From the NCBI RefSeq assembly GCF_000307855.1, contig NZ_AJLR01000125.1, positions 1 to 64,000 of the forward strand: a stretch of DNA of 64,000 bases, written 5' to 3'. The notes beneath the pieces were generated by a model. That model had not been told where the DNA came from and did no database searches. It worked only from the letters and a program-made list of their open reading frames with translations. Both the position numbers and the translations under genes were made by a program. Positions 9,671 to 17,371 of the stretch are shown here, piece after piece. Each line of letters opens with the position of its first letter. Positions within the stretch are counted from its first letter, which is position 1. The stretch is from Schinkia azotoformans LMG 9581 (GTDB lineage Bacteria > Bacillota > Bacilli > Bacillales > Bacillaceae_J).

Positions 9671-9764
9671 TGTGCTTGAACTTGTGTTCAAGTTTTGAAA
9701 ACGATGTTCCGCTGTAATATCAGATATTTTTTACATGAGCATCTGTGTGGAAGGAGTGAAAACG
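9671..9764 (+). ncRNA. rplS leader, likely L19 leader cis-regulatory RNA
   Basis: The leader begins with a hairpin, GCTTGAAC (9674-9681), loop TTGT, GTTCAAGT (9686-9693). A second weak hairpin, CAGAT/ATCTG, lies around the T-rich stretch near 9720-9745. Bacilli have a known L19 leader motif at this place, thought to mediate autoregulation by L19. I assign it by position and by the presence of structure, not by a covariance match. Confidence 0.5.
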
Positions 9765-10109
9765 ATGCAACAATTAATTCATGACATCACTAAAGAACAA
9801 TTAAGAGCAGACATTCCTGCGTTCCGTCCTGGAGATACATTACGTGTACACGTAAGTATTGTCGAGGGTACTCGCGAACGTATCCAGGTGTTTGAAGGTG
9901 TTGTTATTAAGCGTCGTGGTGGTGGAATCAGCGAAACATTTACAGTACGTAAGATCTCTTACGGTGTAGGTGTTGAACGTACATTCCCATTGCATACACC
10001 GAAAATTGCGAAGATCGAAGTTATGCGTCGCGGTAAAGTACGCCGTGCTAAACTTTATTACTTACGTAGTCTTCGTGGTAAAGCAGCTCGTATTAAAGAA
10101 ATTCGATAA
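9765..10109 (+). CDS. rplS: 50S ribosomal protein L19
   Basis: This 114-aa protein of the large subunit lies at the 30S-50S interface. It reads [20 protein letters not shown], followed by the L19 core with [19 protein letters not shown] and a basic C-terminus [17 protein letters not shown]. The start is ATG at 9765 after AAGGAGTG; the longer reading from 9735 is not supported. It has its own promoter and leader and a strong terminator after it, so it is probably a single-gene unit with some read-through from trmD. Confidence 0.97.
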   Translation: MQQLIHDITKEQLRADIPAFRPGDTLRVHVSIVEGTRERIQVFEGVVIKRRGGGISETFTVRKISYGVGVERTFPLHTPKIAKIEVMRRGKVRRAKLYYLRSLRGKAARIKEIR

Positions 10110-10121
10110 TTTGATGAAGAA

Positions 10122-10148
10122 GGAGCTTGGTATTCAAGCTCCTTTTTT
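10122..10148 (+). terminator. Rho-independent terminator after rplS
   Basis: A perfect 8-bp stem, GGAGCTTG (10122-10129) with CAAGCTCC (10135-10142), has a 5-nt loop and TTTTTT after it. Confidence 0.95.
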
Positions 10149-10205
10149 CCAACTTACTTTAGCTTTATTGATTTCATATTTTTATGTATTTTGGAGGAAC
10201 GGTAT

Positions 10206-10754
10206 ATGTCCCAAAGCAAGAACGAGGTATGGGAATGGATTAAAGCACTAATCATTGCAGTACTGTTAGCGGGTGGAATTCGGTTTTTCCTATTTGCTCC
10301 TATCGTTGTTGATGGTGAGTCCATGATGCCGACATTACATGATCATTATCGGATGATTGTAAATAAAATCGGCTACAAAATTGGAAAGCCTGAAAGATTT
10401 GATATTGTTGTATTCCACGCTACCGAGGAAAGAGATTATATTAAACGTGTCATTGGTTTACCTGGTGATCATGTTGAATACAAGGATGACGTTTTATATA
10501 TTAATGGAGAGCCGATTGAGGAGCCTTATTTGGACCAATATAAACAGGATGTAAATGGGCCTCTTACTAATGATTTTACACTTGAAGAGGTTACAGGCTT
10601 GGATAAGGTACCGGAAGGTCACATATTTGTTCTTGGTGATAACCGCCGTTTTAGTAAAGACAGTCGAATAATTGGCACTGTGGAAATGGAAAAGGTATTA
10701 GGGAAGACAAATATTGTATACTGGCCACCAAGTGATTTTCAAATCATCAAGTAG
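10206..10754 (+). CDS. lepB: Type I signal peptidase
   Basis: This 182-aa membrane serine protease removes signal peptides from exported proteins. One N-terminal membrane segment (LIIAVLLAGGIRFFLF) is followed by the catalytic Ser in VDGESMMPTL, the catalytic Lys in RDYIKRVIGLPGD, and the conserved VLGDNRRFSKDSR box. Its size is that of the Bacillus SipS group. The start is ATG at 10206, with GGAGG at 10193-10197; the TTG at 10191 overlaps this site. It lies between rplS and rbgA, as in some Bacillus but not in B. subtilis, where the main sip genes are elsewhere. Confidence 0.95.
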   Translation: MSQSKNEVWEWIKALIIAVLLAGGIRFFLFAPIVVDGESMMPTLHDHYRMIVNKIGYKIGKPERFDIVVFHATEERDYIKRVIGLPGDHVEYKDDVLYINGEPIEEPYLDQYKQDVNGPLTNDFTLEEVTGLDKVPEGHIFVLGDNRRFSKDSRIIGTVEMEKVLGKTNIVYWPPSDFQIIK

Positions 10755-10767
10755 TAGGTGAATAAGA

Positions 10768-11625
10768 ATGACAATTCAGTGGTTTCCTGGCCATATGGCA
10801 AAAGCGAAACGACAAGTAATTGAAAAATTAAAATTAATTGATGTTGTAATAGAATTAGTTGATGCCCGGATTCCTTATTCATCGAGAAATCCAATGATAG
10901 ATGAAATTATTTCAGGAAAGCCAAGATTAGTTTTATTAAACAAAGCCGATCTGGCTGATCCTAAAAAAACGGATGAATGGATTATATATTTCGAAAATAA
11001 AGGATATAAATGTTTAGCCATTAATGCACAGACAAAAAATGATATGAAAAATATCATCTCCGAATGTAAAGCCTTAACTCAAGAGAAATTTGATAAAATG
11101 AGGGCTAAAGGTATAAAGAATACAAGGGCGATACGAGCTTTAATCGTTGGTATTCCAAATGTCGGCAAATCTACATTAATCAACCGACTAGCTAATAAGC
11201 CGATTGCCAAAACTGGAGATCGACCGGGTGTTACAACAGGTCAGCAATGGATTAAGGTCGGTAAAGAGTTTGAACTGCTGGATACTCCCGGTATTTTATG
11301 GCCTAAGTTTGAGGACCAGGAAGTAGGATATCGTCTGGCCGTAACGGGTGCGATTAAAGAAAATCTCCTCGACTTTCAAGATGTTGTCGTTTATGCATTG
11401 AAATTTTTAACAAAGTATTATCCTGATAATCTAAAGGAACGTTATCAATTAAATGAAATTTCAACAGAAATGGTAGAGTTGTTTGATCAAATAGGTAAAT
11501 TTAGGGGTTGTTTGATGGGCGGAGGACTGATTGATTATGATAAAACCGCAGAGGTTGTCATAAGGGATCTACGCTCTGGAAAACTCGGCCGTTTAACCTT
11601 TGATCATCCATCCGATATAGAATGA
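10768..11625 (+). CDS. rbgA: Ribosome biogenesis GTPase RbgA
   Basis: This 285-aa circularly permuted GTPase (YlqF) is needed for a late step of 50S assembly in Bacillus. The G motifs are in permuted order: NKADL first, then the P-loop GIPNVGKST, then the switch and DTPGILWP. The N-terminus [14 protein letters not shown] is typical, and a C-terminal RNA-binding helical domain follows. The ATG follows the lepB stop by 13 nt. A terminator follows the gene. Confidence 0.97.
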   Translation: MTIQWFPGHMAKAKRQVIEKLKLIDVVIELVDARIPYSSRNPMIDEIISGKPRLVLLNKADLADPKKTDEWIIYFENKGYKCLAINAQTKNDMKNIISECKALTQEKFDKMRAKGIKNTRAIRALIVGIPNVGKSTLINRLANKPIAKTGDRPGVTTGQQWIKVGKEFELLDTPGILWPKFEDQEVGYRLAVTGAIKENLLDFQDVVVYALKFLTKYYPDNLKERYQLNEISTEMVELFDQIGKFRGCLMGGGLIDYDKTAEVVIRDLRSGKLGRLTFDHPSDIE

Positions 11626-11626
11626 T

Positions 11627-11694
11627 AAGGTGTCAGTCACTTCCTGAACGTTAATTAGTCCGGGAAGAGAGCTCGACACCTTCTTTATTTTTTT
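11627..11694 (+). terminator. Long-hairpin terminator after rbgA
   Basis: The outer stem AAGGTGTC (11627-11634) pairs with GACACCTT (11675-11682). An inner stem CTTCCTG (11640-11646) pairs with CGGGAAG (11661-11667) with one wobble. A T-rich tail runs to 11694. It begins two bases after the rbgA stop. Confidence 0.85.
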
Positions 11695-11758
11695 CAAGGA
11701 ATGCCGATATAAGTTATATCTTTACTCAGTAAAAAAGAAAGTGAGTTTGAGTTTTACT

Positions 11759-12535
11759 ATGACTAAAACAATCAAGGAAATCGAAGAAATATTTAGGAGC
11801 AGTGAAGATTTTTTCAATGAAGAATTTTTAGCGGAAGTAAAAAGTGATAAGCGAAAGGGCGTCCAGCTTTTATATAGCAAGTGGTTAAAGAACAAGGCAG
11901 AGGAAAAAAAGTTAAAGGACAAATTTGAGCAAATGTCCATTTATGAAAACGAATTACGGCATCAACATATACATAGGATTGCCGGTGTTGATGAGGTGGG
12001 AAGAGGTCCCCTTGCAGGTCCTGTTGTATGTGCAGCTGTGATTTTGGGAGAGAAATTTTTCCTGCCGGGTATAAATGATTCAAAAGCTATATCAGAAAAA
12101 AAACGGGAACTATTTTATGAATATATTATAGAGAATGCTATGAGTGTTGGCATCGGTAGTGCATCGGCAATTGAAATAGATGAATTAAATATTTATCAGG
12201 CTACAAAACTGGCAATGACCCGTGCTATTAAGAAATTGGAAATTTCACCTGAGTATTTACTAATCGATGCAATGGAGCTCCCGCTTTCGATTCCGCAAAA
12301 ATCAATCATTAAGGGTGACGCAAAAAGTATATCAATCGCGGCTAGTTCAGTTGTTGCCAAAGTAACTAGAGACCGTTATATGAAAGAGCTGGGTAAGAAA
12401 TATCCGCAATATGGATTTGAAAGTCATATGGGTTACGGCACAAGTCAACATTTACAAGCGATCGAAAAATATGGAGTCATAGAGGAACATCGGCGTTCAT
12501 TTGCCCCGGTTAAAGATTTATTTCAATTAGTATAA
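11759..12535 (+). CDS. rnhB: Ribonuclease HII
   Basis: This 258-aa enzyme cleaves RNA in RNA-DNA hybrids and removes single ribonucleotides from DNA. The catalytic motif is [15 protein letters not shown] (Asp and Glu), with LLIDAM and the [24 protein letters not shown] block further on. The N-terminal helical extension of about 70 residues is normal for Bacillus RNase HII. I chose ATG at 11759 because it matches the family N-terminus ([10 protein letters not shown]); GTG at 11741 is an alternative. The ribosome binding site is weak for both. Confidence 0.94.
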   Translation: MTKTIKEIEEIFRSSEDFFNEEFLAEVKSDKRKGVQLLYSKWLKNKAEEKKLKDKFEQMSIYENELRHQHIHRIAGVDEVGRGPLAGPVVCAAVILGEKFFLPGINDSKAISEKKRELFYEYIIENAMSVGIGSASAIEIDELNIYQATKLAMTRAIKKLEISPEYLLIDAMELPLSIPQKSIIKGDAKSISIAASSVVAKVTRDRYMKELGKKYPQYGFESHMGYGTSQHLQAIEKYGVIEEHRRSFAPVKDLFQLV

Positions 12536-12566
12536 TGATCAATATTTAGCGAAGGAGAGGGTAGCA

Positions 12567-13715
12567 TTGATTCAATTTAATAATCTGCAATCATTTTTCC
12601 AAAACGAAAAACTGCCTACAGGGCAAATGGTTCCTTCAAAAGTGGGGAATAATAGTATAGATGACCTTACGTTATCGAAAACGGAAAGTGCAGATATAGA
12701 AGAGCAGCTTATTACCCTTCTGAAAAAAGTAGGAATCGCTGATACGAAAGCGAATCAACAATTGCTGCGGTTATTTCTAAATGAACAGTTACCAATCTCA
12801 AAGGAGTCGCTAAAAGCTGCATCGGAGTGGTTAAAAGAAATGGCCAAAGGCGATATGCCCAAAGCGCTCGAAGCAATAAAAATGACAGTTCAGAAAGAAC
12901 TGCCATTAACCGGGCCCATTCTTAATAGTATGTTGGCACTACAGACAGAAGAAACGATAACGACTAATCTAGCTAAAGTCTTTGAAGCACTTATATCAAT
13001 CAACCCAAAAACAAATACACACCAACAGTTAGAAGCATTGTTAATACAGCTTACGGAACCAAGTCTACATTTAGAAAATGGAAAAGACATAACCCAATTG
13101 TTCAAACGAACGGTGGAAGCTATAGGATTACAATACGAGCACGATATTAGTATTTTGGAAAAAGAACAAACGGCTGAAAATAAATTACTTGCATTGAAGC
13201 CTTTATTAATGAAAGCACTAGAGGAAACATCTAACCCTCATGCTAGAGATAAAATGGATCAGTTATTAACGAGAATTACCGGACTCCAACTCATTAATAG
13301 CGGACAGGAAGGACAATTTCAGCAATTGTTAATACATCTTCCAATATTGCTTGGAAATCATTCAACAGATGTCAGATTTAAGTGGATCGGGAAAAAACAA
13401 CAGAATGGTCAGATTGATCCGGACTATTGCCGCGTATTATTTTATTTAGAATTGGAGCATTTACAAGAGATGCTAGTAGATGTTCATGTCCAAAATAGAA
13501 TTGTAAATATCCGAATATACAATGATAATCCGAAGCTAAATCCGGTTATTAAAAGTGTTCAGCAGCTATTAAAAGATAAACTTGAAAATCTTCAGTATCA
13601 TTTGTCCAGCATAATTGTTTCAACGAAAGAAAATGAAAATAATAAAAAACCAAAAACAACTGAAAAACTATCCACATTTTCACCATCAATGAATGGAGTG
13701 GATATTAAAATATGA
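12567..13715 (+). CDS. ylqG: YlqG-like protein with FliK-like C-terminal region
   Basis: This 382-aa protein is in the position of B. subtilis ylqG. The N-terminal 250 residues are mostly helical and low in conserved motifs. Near residues 285-350 the pattern VLFYLELEHLQEMLVDVHVQ, then VVNIR-like strands and a long helix ending in strand LSSIIVS, resembles the FliK C-terminal domain. The authentic FliK at 31260 has the matching LMLKLNPAHLGTLTIKL. I infer a FliK-like fold; the function is unknown. The start is TTG at 12567 after GAAGGAGAGG. It overlaps the next gene by 4 nt (ATGA), so the two are translationally coupled. Confidence 0.75.
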   Translation: MIQFNNLQSFFQNEKLPTGQMVPSKVGNNSIDDLTLSKTESADIEEQLITLLKKVGIADTKANQQLLRLFLNEQLPISKESLKAASEWLKEMAKGDMPKALEAIKMTVQKELPLTGPILNSMLALQTEETITTNLAKVFEALISINPKTNTHQQLEALLIQLTEPSLHLENGKDITQLFKRTVEAIGLQYEHDISILEKEQTAENKLLALKPLLMKALEETSNPHARDKMDQLLTRITGLQLINSGQEGQFQQLLIHLPILLGNHSTDVRFKWIGKKQQNGQIDPDYCRVLFYLELEHLQEMLVDVHVQNRIVNIRIYNDNPKLNPVIKSVQQLLKDKLENLQYHLSSIIVSTKENENNKKPKTTEKLSTFSPSMNGVDIKI

Positions 13716-13999
13716 AACAGGATCTCAGGATGAAAAGAAAAGAAGCAGTAGCACTTTCCTATGATATTTCCAAAGATTTAGCTCCAAAGGTTATTGCAAA
13801 AGGGAAGGGTGAAGTAGCGGATAATATATTGGAAAAGGCAAAGGAATTTAGTATTCCTATCCAAGAGGACCCGACGTTAGTTGAACTTCTTGGTCAACTT
13901 GAAATTAATGAAACGATACCAGAAGAATTGTATCAAGCGATTGCAGAGATCTTCGCTTTTATCTACAGAATTGACAAATCGATGAAAGATGTCGAATAA
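13712..13999 (+). CDS. ylqH: Standalone FlhB cytoplasmic-domain homolog (YlqH)
   Basis: This 95-aa protein aligns without gaps with the part of FlhB that follows its NPTH self-cleavage site. AVALSYDISKDLAPKVIAKG corresponds to AVVLKYDESKADAPIVVAKG of the window's own FlhB, and PEELYQAIAEIFAFIYRI to PEQFFKAVAEILAYVYRL. It has no membrane segments and no NPTH motif. Such free FlhB C-domain proteins are known (FlhX of Helicobacter), where they can replace the cleaved FlhB tail. It may interact with the export gate or with the FliK-like protein upstream; this is inference. Confidence 0.88.
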   Translation: MKQDLRMKRKEAVALSYDISKDLAPKVIAKGKGEVADNILEKAKEFSIPIQEDPTLVELLGQLEINETIPEELYQAIAEIFAFIYRIDKSMKDVE

Positions 14000-14030
14000 T
14001 AAAATGGATATTAATATTATATTGTCAAAA

Positions 14031-14117
14031 TTTATCCCCAGCTGACTTTTTTTGTAAACAAAAAAATTTTAAAAGGAGTTTATAAAATTATGTAGAAATA
14101 TAGACACTGGGGATAAA
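14031..14117. repeat. Inverted repeat with DnaA-box-like cores upstream of sucC
   Basis: TTTATCCCCAG (14031-14041) is repeated in perfect inverse orientation as CTGGGGATAAA (14107-14117), 65 nt apart. The core TTATCCCCA differs from the DnaA box TTATCCACA at one base. The right copy lies in the -35/-10 spacer of the probable sucC promoter. A second perfect palindrome, TTTTTTTGT-AA-ACAAAAAAA, lies between them at 14047-14066. No T-run follows the right arm, so it is not a terminator. Confidence 0.6.
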
Positions 14118-14130
14118 ACTACTATACAAT
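14101..14130 (+). promoter_or_regulatory. Probable SigA promoter for sucCD
   Basis: -35 TAGACA (14101-14106, 5 of 6), an 18-nt spacer and -10 TACAAT (14125-14130, 5 of 6). The leader before sucC would be about 50 nt. The spacer holds the right arm of the inverted repeat described at 14031-14117, which could be an operator. Confidence 0.55.
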
Positions 14131-14187
14131 AAGACAGGTAGTCCAAATTTGTCTAAATTGTATACATAAGAGATTGGAGGATGGAGA

Positions 14188-15348
14188 ATGAATATCCACG
14201 AGTATCAAGGCAAAGAAATCCTCAGACAATACGGGGTGGCAGTTCCAAATGGGAAAGTTGCTTTCACTGTTGAGGAAGCTGTAGAAGCAGCACAGGCATT
14301 AGATAGTAATGTATGGGTTGTAAAAGCCCAAATCCATGCAGGCGGTAGGGGTAAAGCCGGTGGGGTTAAAGTTGCAAAAAGTTTAGATGAGGTTAAACAG
14401 TATGCTAGCGAAATTTTAGGCAAAACGCTTGTGACTCATCAAACTGGCCCTGAAGGAAAAGAAGTGAAACGCTTATTAATTGAAGAGGGCTGCGACATTA
14501 AGAAAGAATATTATGTCGGCCTAGTCTTAGACCGAGCAACTTCTCGCGTTGTCCTAATGGCATCTGAAGAAGGTGGAACAGAAATCGAAGAAGTAGCAGC
14601 AGCTACTCCTGAAAAGATTTTCAAAGAGGAGATTGACCCAGCTATTGGCTTACAAGCGTTCCAAGCGCGTCGTCTAGCATACCAAATCAACATTCCAAAT
14701 GAATTGGTTAATAAAGCTGTAGCGTTTATGATGGGCTTATATAATGCATATATCGATAAAGATTGTTCAATTGCTGAAATTAATCCGCTAGTTGTTACTG
14801 GAGACGGACAAGTTATGGCTCTTGATGCTAAGTTAAATTTTGACTCAAATGCACTTTACCGTCAAAAAGATGTACTTGCATACCGTGACTTAGAAGAAGA
14901 AGATCCAAAAGAAATTGAAGCATCTAAATACGATTTAAGCTATATTTCATTAGATGGAAATATCGGTTGTATGGTTAATGGTGCAGGTCTTGCAATGTCT
15001 ACAATGGATATTATCAAGCATTATGGCGGTGATCCGGCTAACTTCTTGGATGTTGGTGGCGGCGCAACTGCCGAAAAGGTTACAGAAGCATTTAAAATCA
15101 TCCTTTCTGATCCAAACGTTAAAGGTATTTTCGTTAATATCTTTGGTGGAATCATGAAGTGTGACGTTATTGCAGAAGGCGTAGTAGAAGCAGCGAAACA
15201 AGTAGGTTTATCGGTTCCTTTAGTTGTACGGTTAGAAGGAACAAATGTTGACTTAGGTAAGAAAATTCTTGCTGAGTCGGATATTGATATTGTTCCTGCA
15301 GAGTCTATGGCTGACGGCGCACAAAAAATCGTATCATTAGTAGGTTAA
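14188..15348 (+). CDS. sucC: Succinyl-CoA synthetase beta subunit
   Basis: This 386-aa subunit has an N-terminal ATP-grasp domain ([32 protein letters not shown]) and a C-terminal CoA-ligase-type domain ([28 protein letters not shown]). With SucD it makes succinate and ATP from succinyl-CoA in the TCA cycle. Metal and nucleotide-site residues such as EINPLV and [10 protein letters not shown] are present. The ATG follows TTGGAGGATGGAGA. sucD follows 31 nt later in the same unit. Confidence 0.97.
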   Translation: MNIHEYQGKEILRQYGVAVPNGKVAFTVEEAVEAAQALDSNVWVVKAQIHAGGRGKAGGVKVAKSLDEVKQYASEILGKTLVTHQTGPEGKEVKRLLIEEGCDIKKEYYVGLVLDRATSRVVLMASEEGGTEIEEVAAATPEKIFKEEIDPAIGLQAFQARRLAYQINIPNELVNKAVAFMMGLYNAYIDKDCSIAEINPLVVTGDGQVMALDAKLNFDSNALYRQKDVLAYRDLEEEDPKEIEASKYDLSYISLDGNIGCMVNGAGLAMSTMDIIKHYGGDPANFLDVGGGATAEKVTEAFKIILSDPNVKGIFVNIFGGIMKCDVIAEGVVEAAKQVGLSVPLVVRLEGTNVDLGKKILAESDIDIVPAESMADGAQKIVSLVG

Positions 15349-15379
15349 TGAAAGCTGGATTAAGAAAGGAGAAAATGAC

Positions 15380-16282
15380 GTGGGTGTATTTGTAAATAAA
15401 GATACAAAAGTTATTGTTCAGGGGATTACTGGTAAAACAGCCCGTTTCCATACACAACAAATGTTAGAATACGGAACAAAAATCGTAGGAGGAACATCTC
15501 CAGGTAAAGGTGGTACAGAGGTTGAAGGTGTACCTGTATTTAATACTGTTCAAGAAGCAGTAGAAGCCACAGGTGCTAATGCTTCCGTAATTTACGTTGC
15601 AGCACCATTTGCAGCAGATGCAATCATGGAAGCAGTGGATGCAGAACTTGATCTTGCCATCTGTATTACAGAGCATATCCCAGTATTAGATATGGTGAAG
15701 GTTAAGCGTTATATGGAAGGAAAGAAAACACGCTTAGTAGGTCCTAACTGTCCGGGCGTTATTACAGCAGACGAGTGTAAAATTGGTATTATGCCTGGCT
15801 ACATTCATAAAAAGGGCCATGTAGGTGTTGTTTCACGTTCTGGAACATTAACTTATGAGGCTGTACATCAGTTAACTCAAGCTGGTGTTGGTCAAACTTC
15901 AGCAGTTGGTATTGGTGGAGACCCAGTAAACGGCACAAACTTTATTGATGTTTTAAAGGCATTTAATGAAGATGAAGAAACATTAGCAGTTATCATGATT
16001 GGTGAAATCGGTGGAACAGCTGAAGAAGAAGCTGCAGAATGGGTTAAAGCTAACATGACAAAACCTGTTGTAGGCTTTATCGGTGGTCGTACAGCTCCTC
16101 CTGGAAAGCGTATGGGACATGCTGGTGCGATTATTTCTGGCGGTAAAGGTACTGCTGATGAAAAGATCAGAGTTATGAATGAATGCGGCATTAAAGTAGC
16201 TGAAACTCCATCTGTTATGGGTGAAACTTTAATCTCAGTATTAAAAGAAAAAGGTTTATACGAAAAGTGTAAAAATCTATAG
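15380..16282 (+). CDS. sucD: Succinyl-CoA synthetase alpha subunit
   Basis: This 300-aa partner of SucC carries the CoA-binding Rossmann domain ([17 protein letters not shown]) and the phosphohistidine site in the segment [17 protein letters not shown]. It shares long identical stretches with Bacillus SucD (for example [20 protein letters not shown]). The start is GTG at 15380 after AAAGGAG. A terminator follows at 16319. Confidence 0.97.
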   Translation: MGVFVNKDTKVIVQGITGKTARFHTQQMLEYGTKIVGGTSPGKGGTEVEGVPVFNTVQEAVEATGANASVIYVAAPFAADAIMEAVDAELDLAICITEHIPVLDMVKVKRYMEGKKTRLVGPNCPGVITADECKIGIMPGYIHKKGHVGVVSRSGTLTYEAVHQLTQAGVGQTSAVGIGGDPVNGTNFIDVLKAFNEDEETLAVIMIGEIGGTAEEEAAEWVKANMTKPVVGFIGGRTAPPGKRMGHAGAIISGGKGTADEKIRVMNECGIKVAETPSVMGETLISVLKEKGLYEKCKNL

Positions 16283-16318
16283 GAGCTAGACATTAGCGCG
16301 CAAAACTTATTACTAACT

Positions 16319-16353
16319 AGGGGCTGACACAACTTTTGTGACAGTCCCTTTTT
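16319..16353 (+). terminator. Rho-independent terminator after sucD
   Basis: AGGGGCTGACACAA (16319-16332) pairs with TTGTGACAGTCCCT (16336-16349) with one mismatch and one G-T wobble, followed by TTTTT. The dprA ribosome binding site starts 8 nt later. Confidence 0.9.
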
Positions 16354-16371
16354 AATTAGAGGGAGGACGTA

Positions 16372-17238
16372 ATGGAAGAAATGAAAAAGCGGTTAGTCCA
16401 TATACACAGCGCTAGAGGTATTGGATGGAAATCAATCTACAGATTTATTCATTTTGATTCTACACTTCAATTGATCTTCACTTTAAAAGAACATCAATTC
16501 CCTGCACTTTTTCAAATGACTGCAAAAAATGCAAAGTTATTTTATGCAGATTTACATTCCACATCTACCGACGCACTATTGGATCAGTTTCATAAAGAAC
16601 AAGTGCACCTCTTAACTATTTTCGATAACGAATATCCTGCCTGTTTAAGCAAGATTTATGATCCCCCTTGGGTTTTATATTTAAAAGGTAAGAAATCACT
16701 ACTAAAGAGCAATTGTATTAGCGTAGTAGGTACTAGAAATCCTTCGCCGTATGGAATCGACGTAATTAAGACGATTATCCCTCCGCTCATCAAAAATAAT
16801 TGGACAATTGTTAGCGGACTTGCGCTCGGGATCGATGCTGAAGCACATAAAATTTCCATAAAGGAGAAAGGTAATACAATAGCCGTTCTCGGTTCTGGAG
16901 TTCATCAAATTTATCCCACAAGCAATCAAAGCCTAGCCTCTGAAATGGCAATCTCCCAGTTATTATTATCCGAATTTCCTCCATATCGGAAAGCTGAAAA
17001 ATGGCATTTCCCATTAAGAAATCGAATTATCAGCGGTATATCAAAAGGAACGGTGATCATTGAAGCCAAAGAACGAAGCGGATCGTTAATAACAGCTGAA
17101 CAAGCCCTAGAGCAAGGAAGAGACGTATTTGCAGTACCAGGTTCCATATTTGAACCTAGGAGCCATGGGACAAACCGCCTTATTCAACAAGGTGCTAAAT
17201 TAGTCTTAACTGCAGAGGATATAATAGAAGAAATCTAA
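16372..17238 (+). CDS. dprA: DNA processing protein DprA (Smf)
   Basis: This 288-aa protein loads RecA on incoming single-stranded DNA during natural transformation. The Rossmann-like DprA core shows ISVVGTRNPSPYG, IVSGLALGIDAEAH, GSGVHQIYP, LSEFPP, HFPLRNRIISG and SGSLITAEQALEQGRDVFAVPG. A shorter helical region precedes it. No extra C-terminal winged-helix domain is seen, as in other Bacillus DprA. The ATG at 16372 follows GGGAGGACGT. dprA next to topA is standard order. Confidence 0.95.
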   Translation: MEEMKKRLVHIHSARGIGWKSIYRFIHFDSTLQLIFTLKEHQFPALFQMTAKNAKLFYADLHSTSTDALLDQFHKEQVHLLTIFDNEYPACLSKIYDPPWVLYLKGKKSLLKSNCISVVGTRNPSPYGIDVIKTIIPPLIKNNWTIVSGLALGIDAEAHKISIKEKGNTIAVLGSGVHQIYPTSNQSLASEMAISQLLLSEFPPYRKAEKWHFPLRNRIISGISKGTVIIEAKERSGSLITAEQALEQGRDVFAVPGSIFEPRSHGTNRLIQQGAKLVLTAEDIIEEI

Positions 17239-17299
17239 AAAATAATTATTAAAAAATAACGAAAATATACATTAAAATGTATAAATTGAGAAATCATGT

Positions 17300-17329
17300 T
17301 TGACAAAAGTATATAAAGTATTTAATAAT
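17300..17329 (+). promoter_or_regulatory. SigA-type promoter for topA
   Basis: Perfect -35 TTGACA (17300-17305), an 18-nt spacer and -10 AATAAT (17324-17329, 5 of 6). The topA start is 42 nt downstream of the -10, with GAGGGATAGG as ribosome binding site. Confidence 0.65.
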
Positions 17330-17371
17330 AATGAAGATTTTATTATTACCTCGTTAGGGAGGGATAGGTAT

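Noticed and set aside
9970-10251. Plus-strand frame of 93 codons across the end of rplS and the terminator
   Set aside because: It runs out of frame through rplS and through a strong terminator; no independent start signal.
15892-16332. Minus-strand frame of 146 codons opposite sucD
   Set aside because: It lies wholly over a well-identified gene, has low-complexity Ser/Ala/Pro composition typical of an antisense shadow, and no ribosome binding site or family similarity that I can see.
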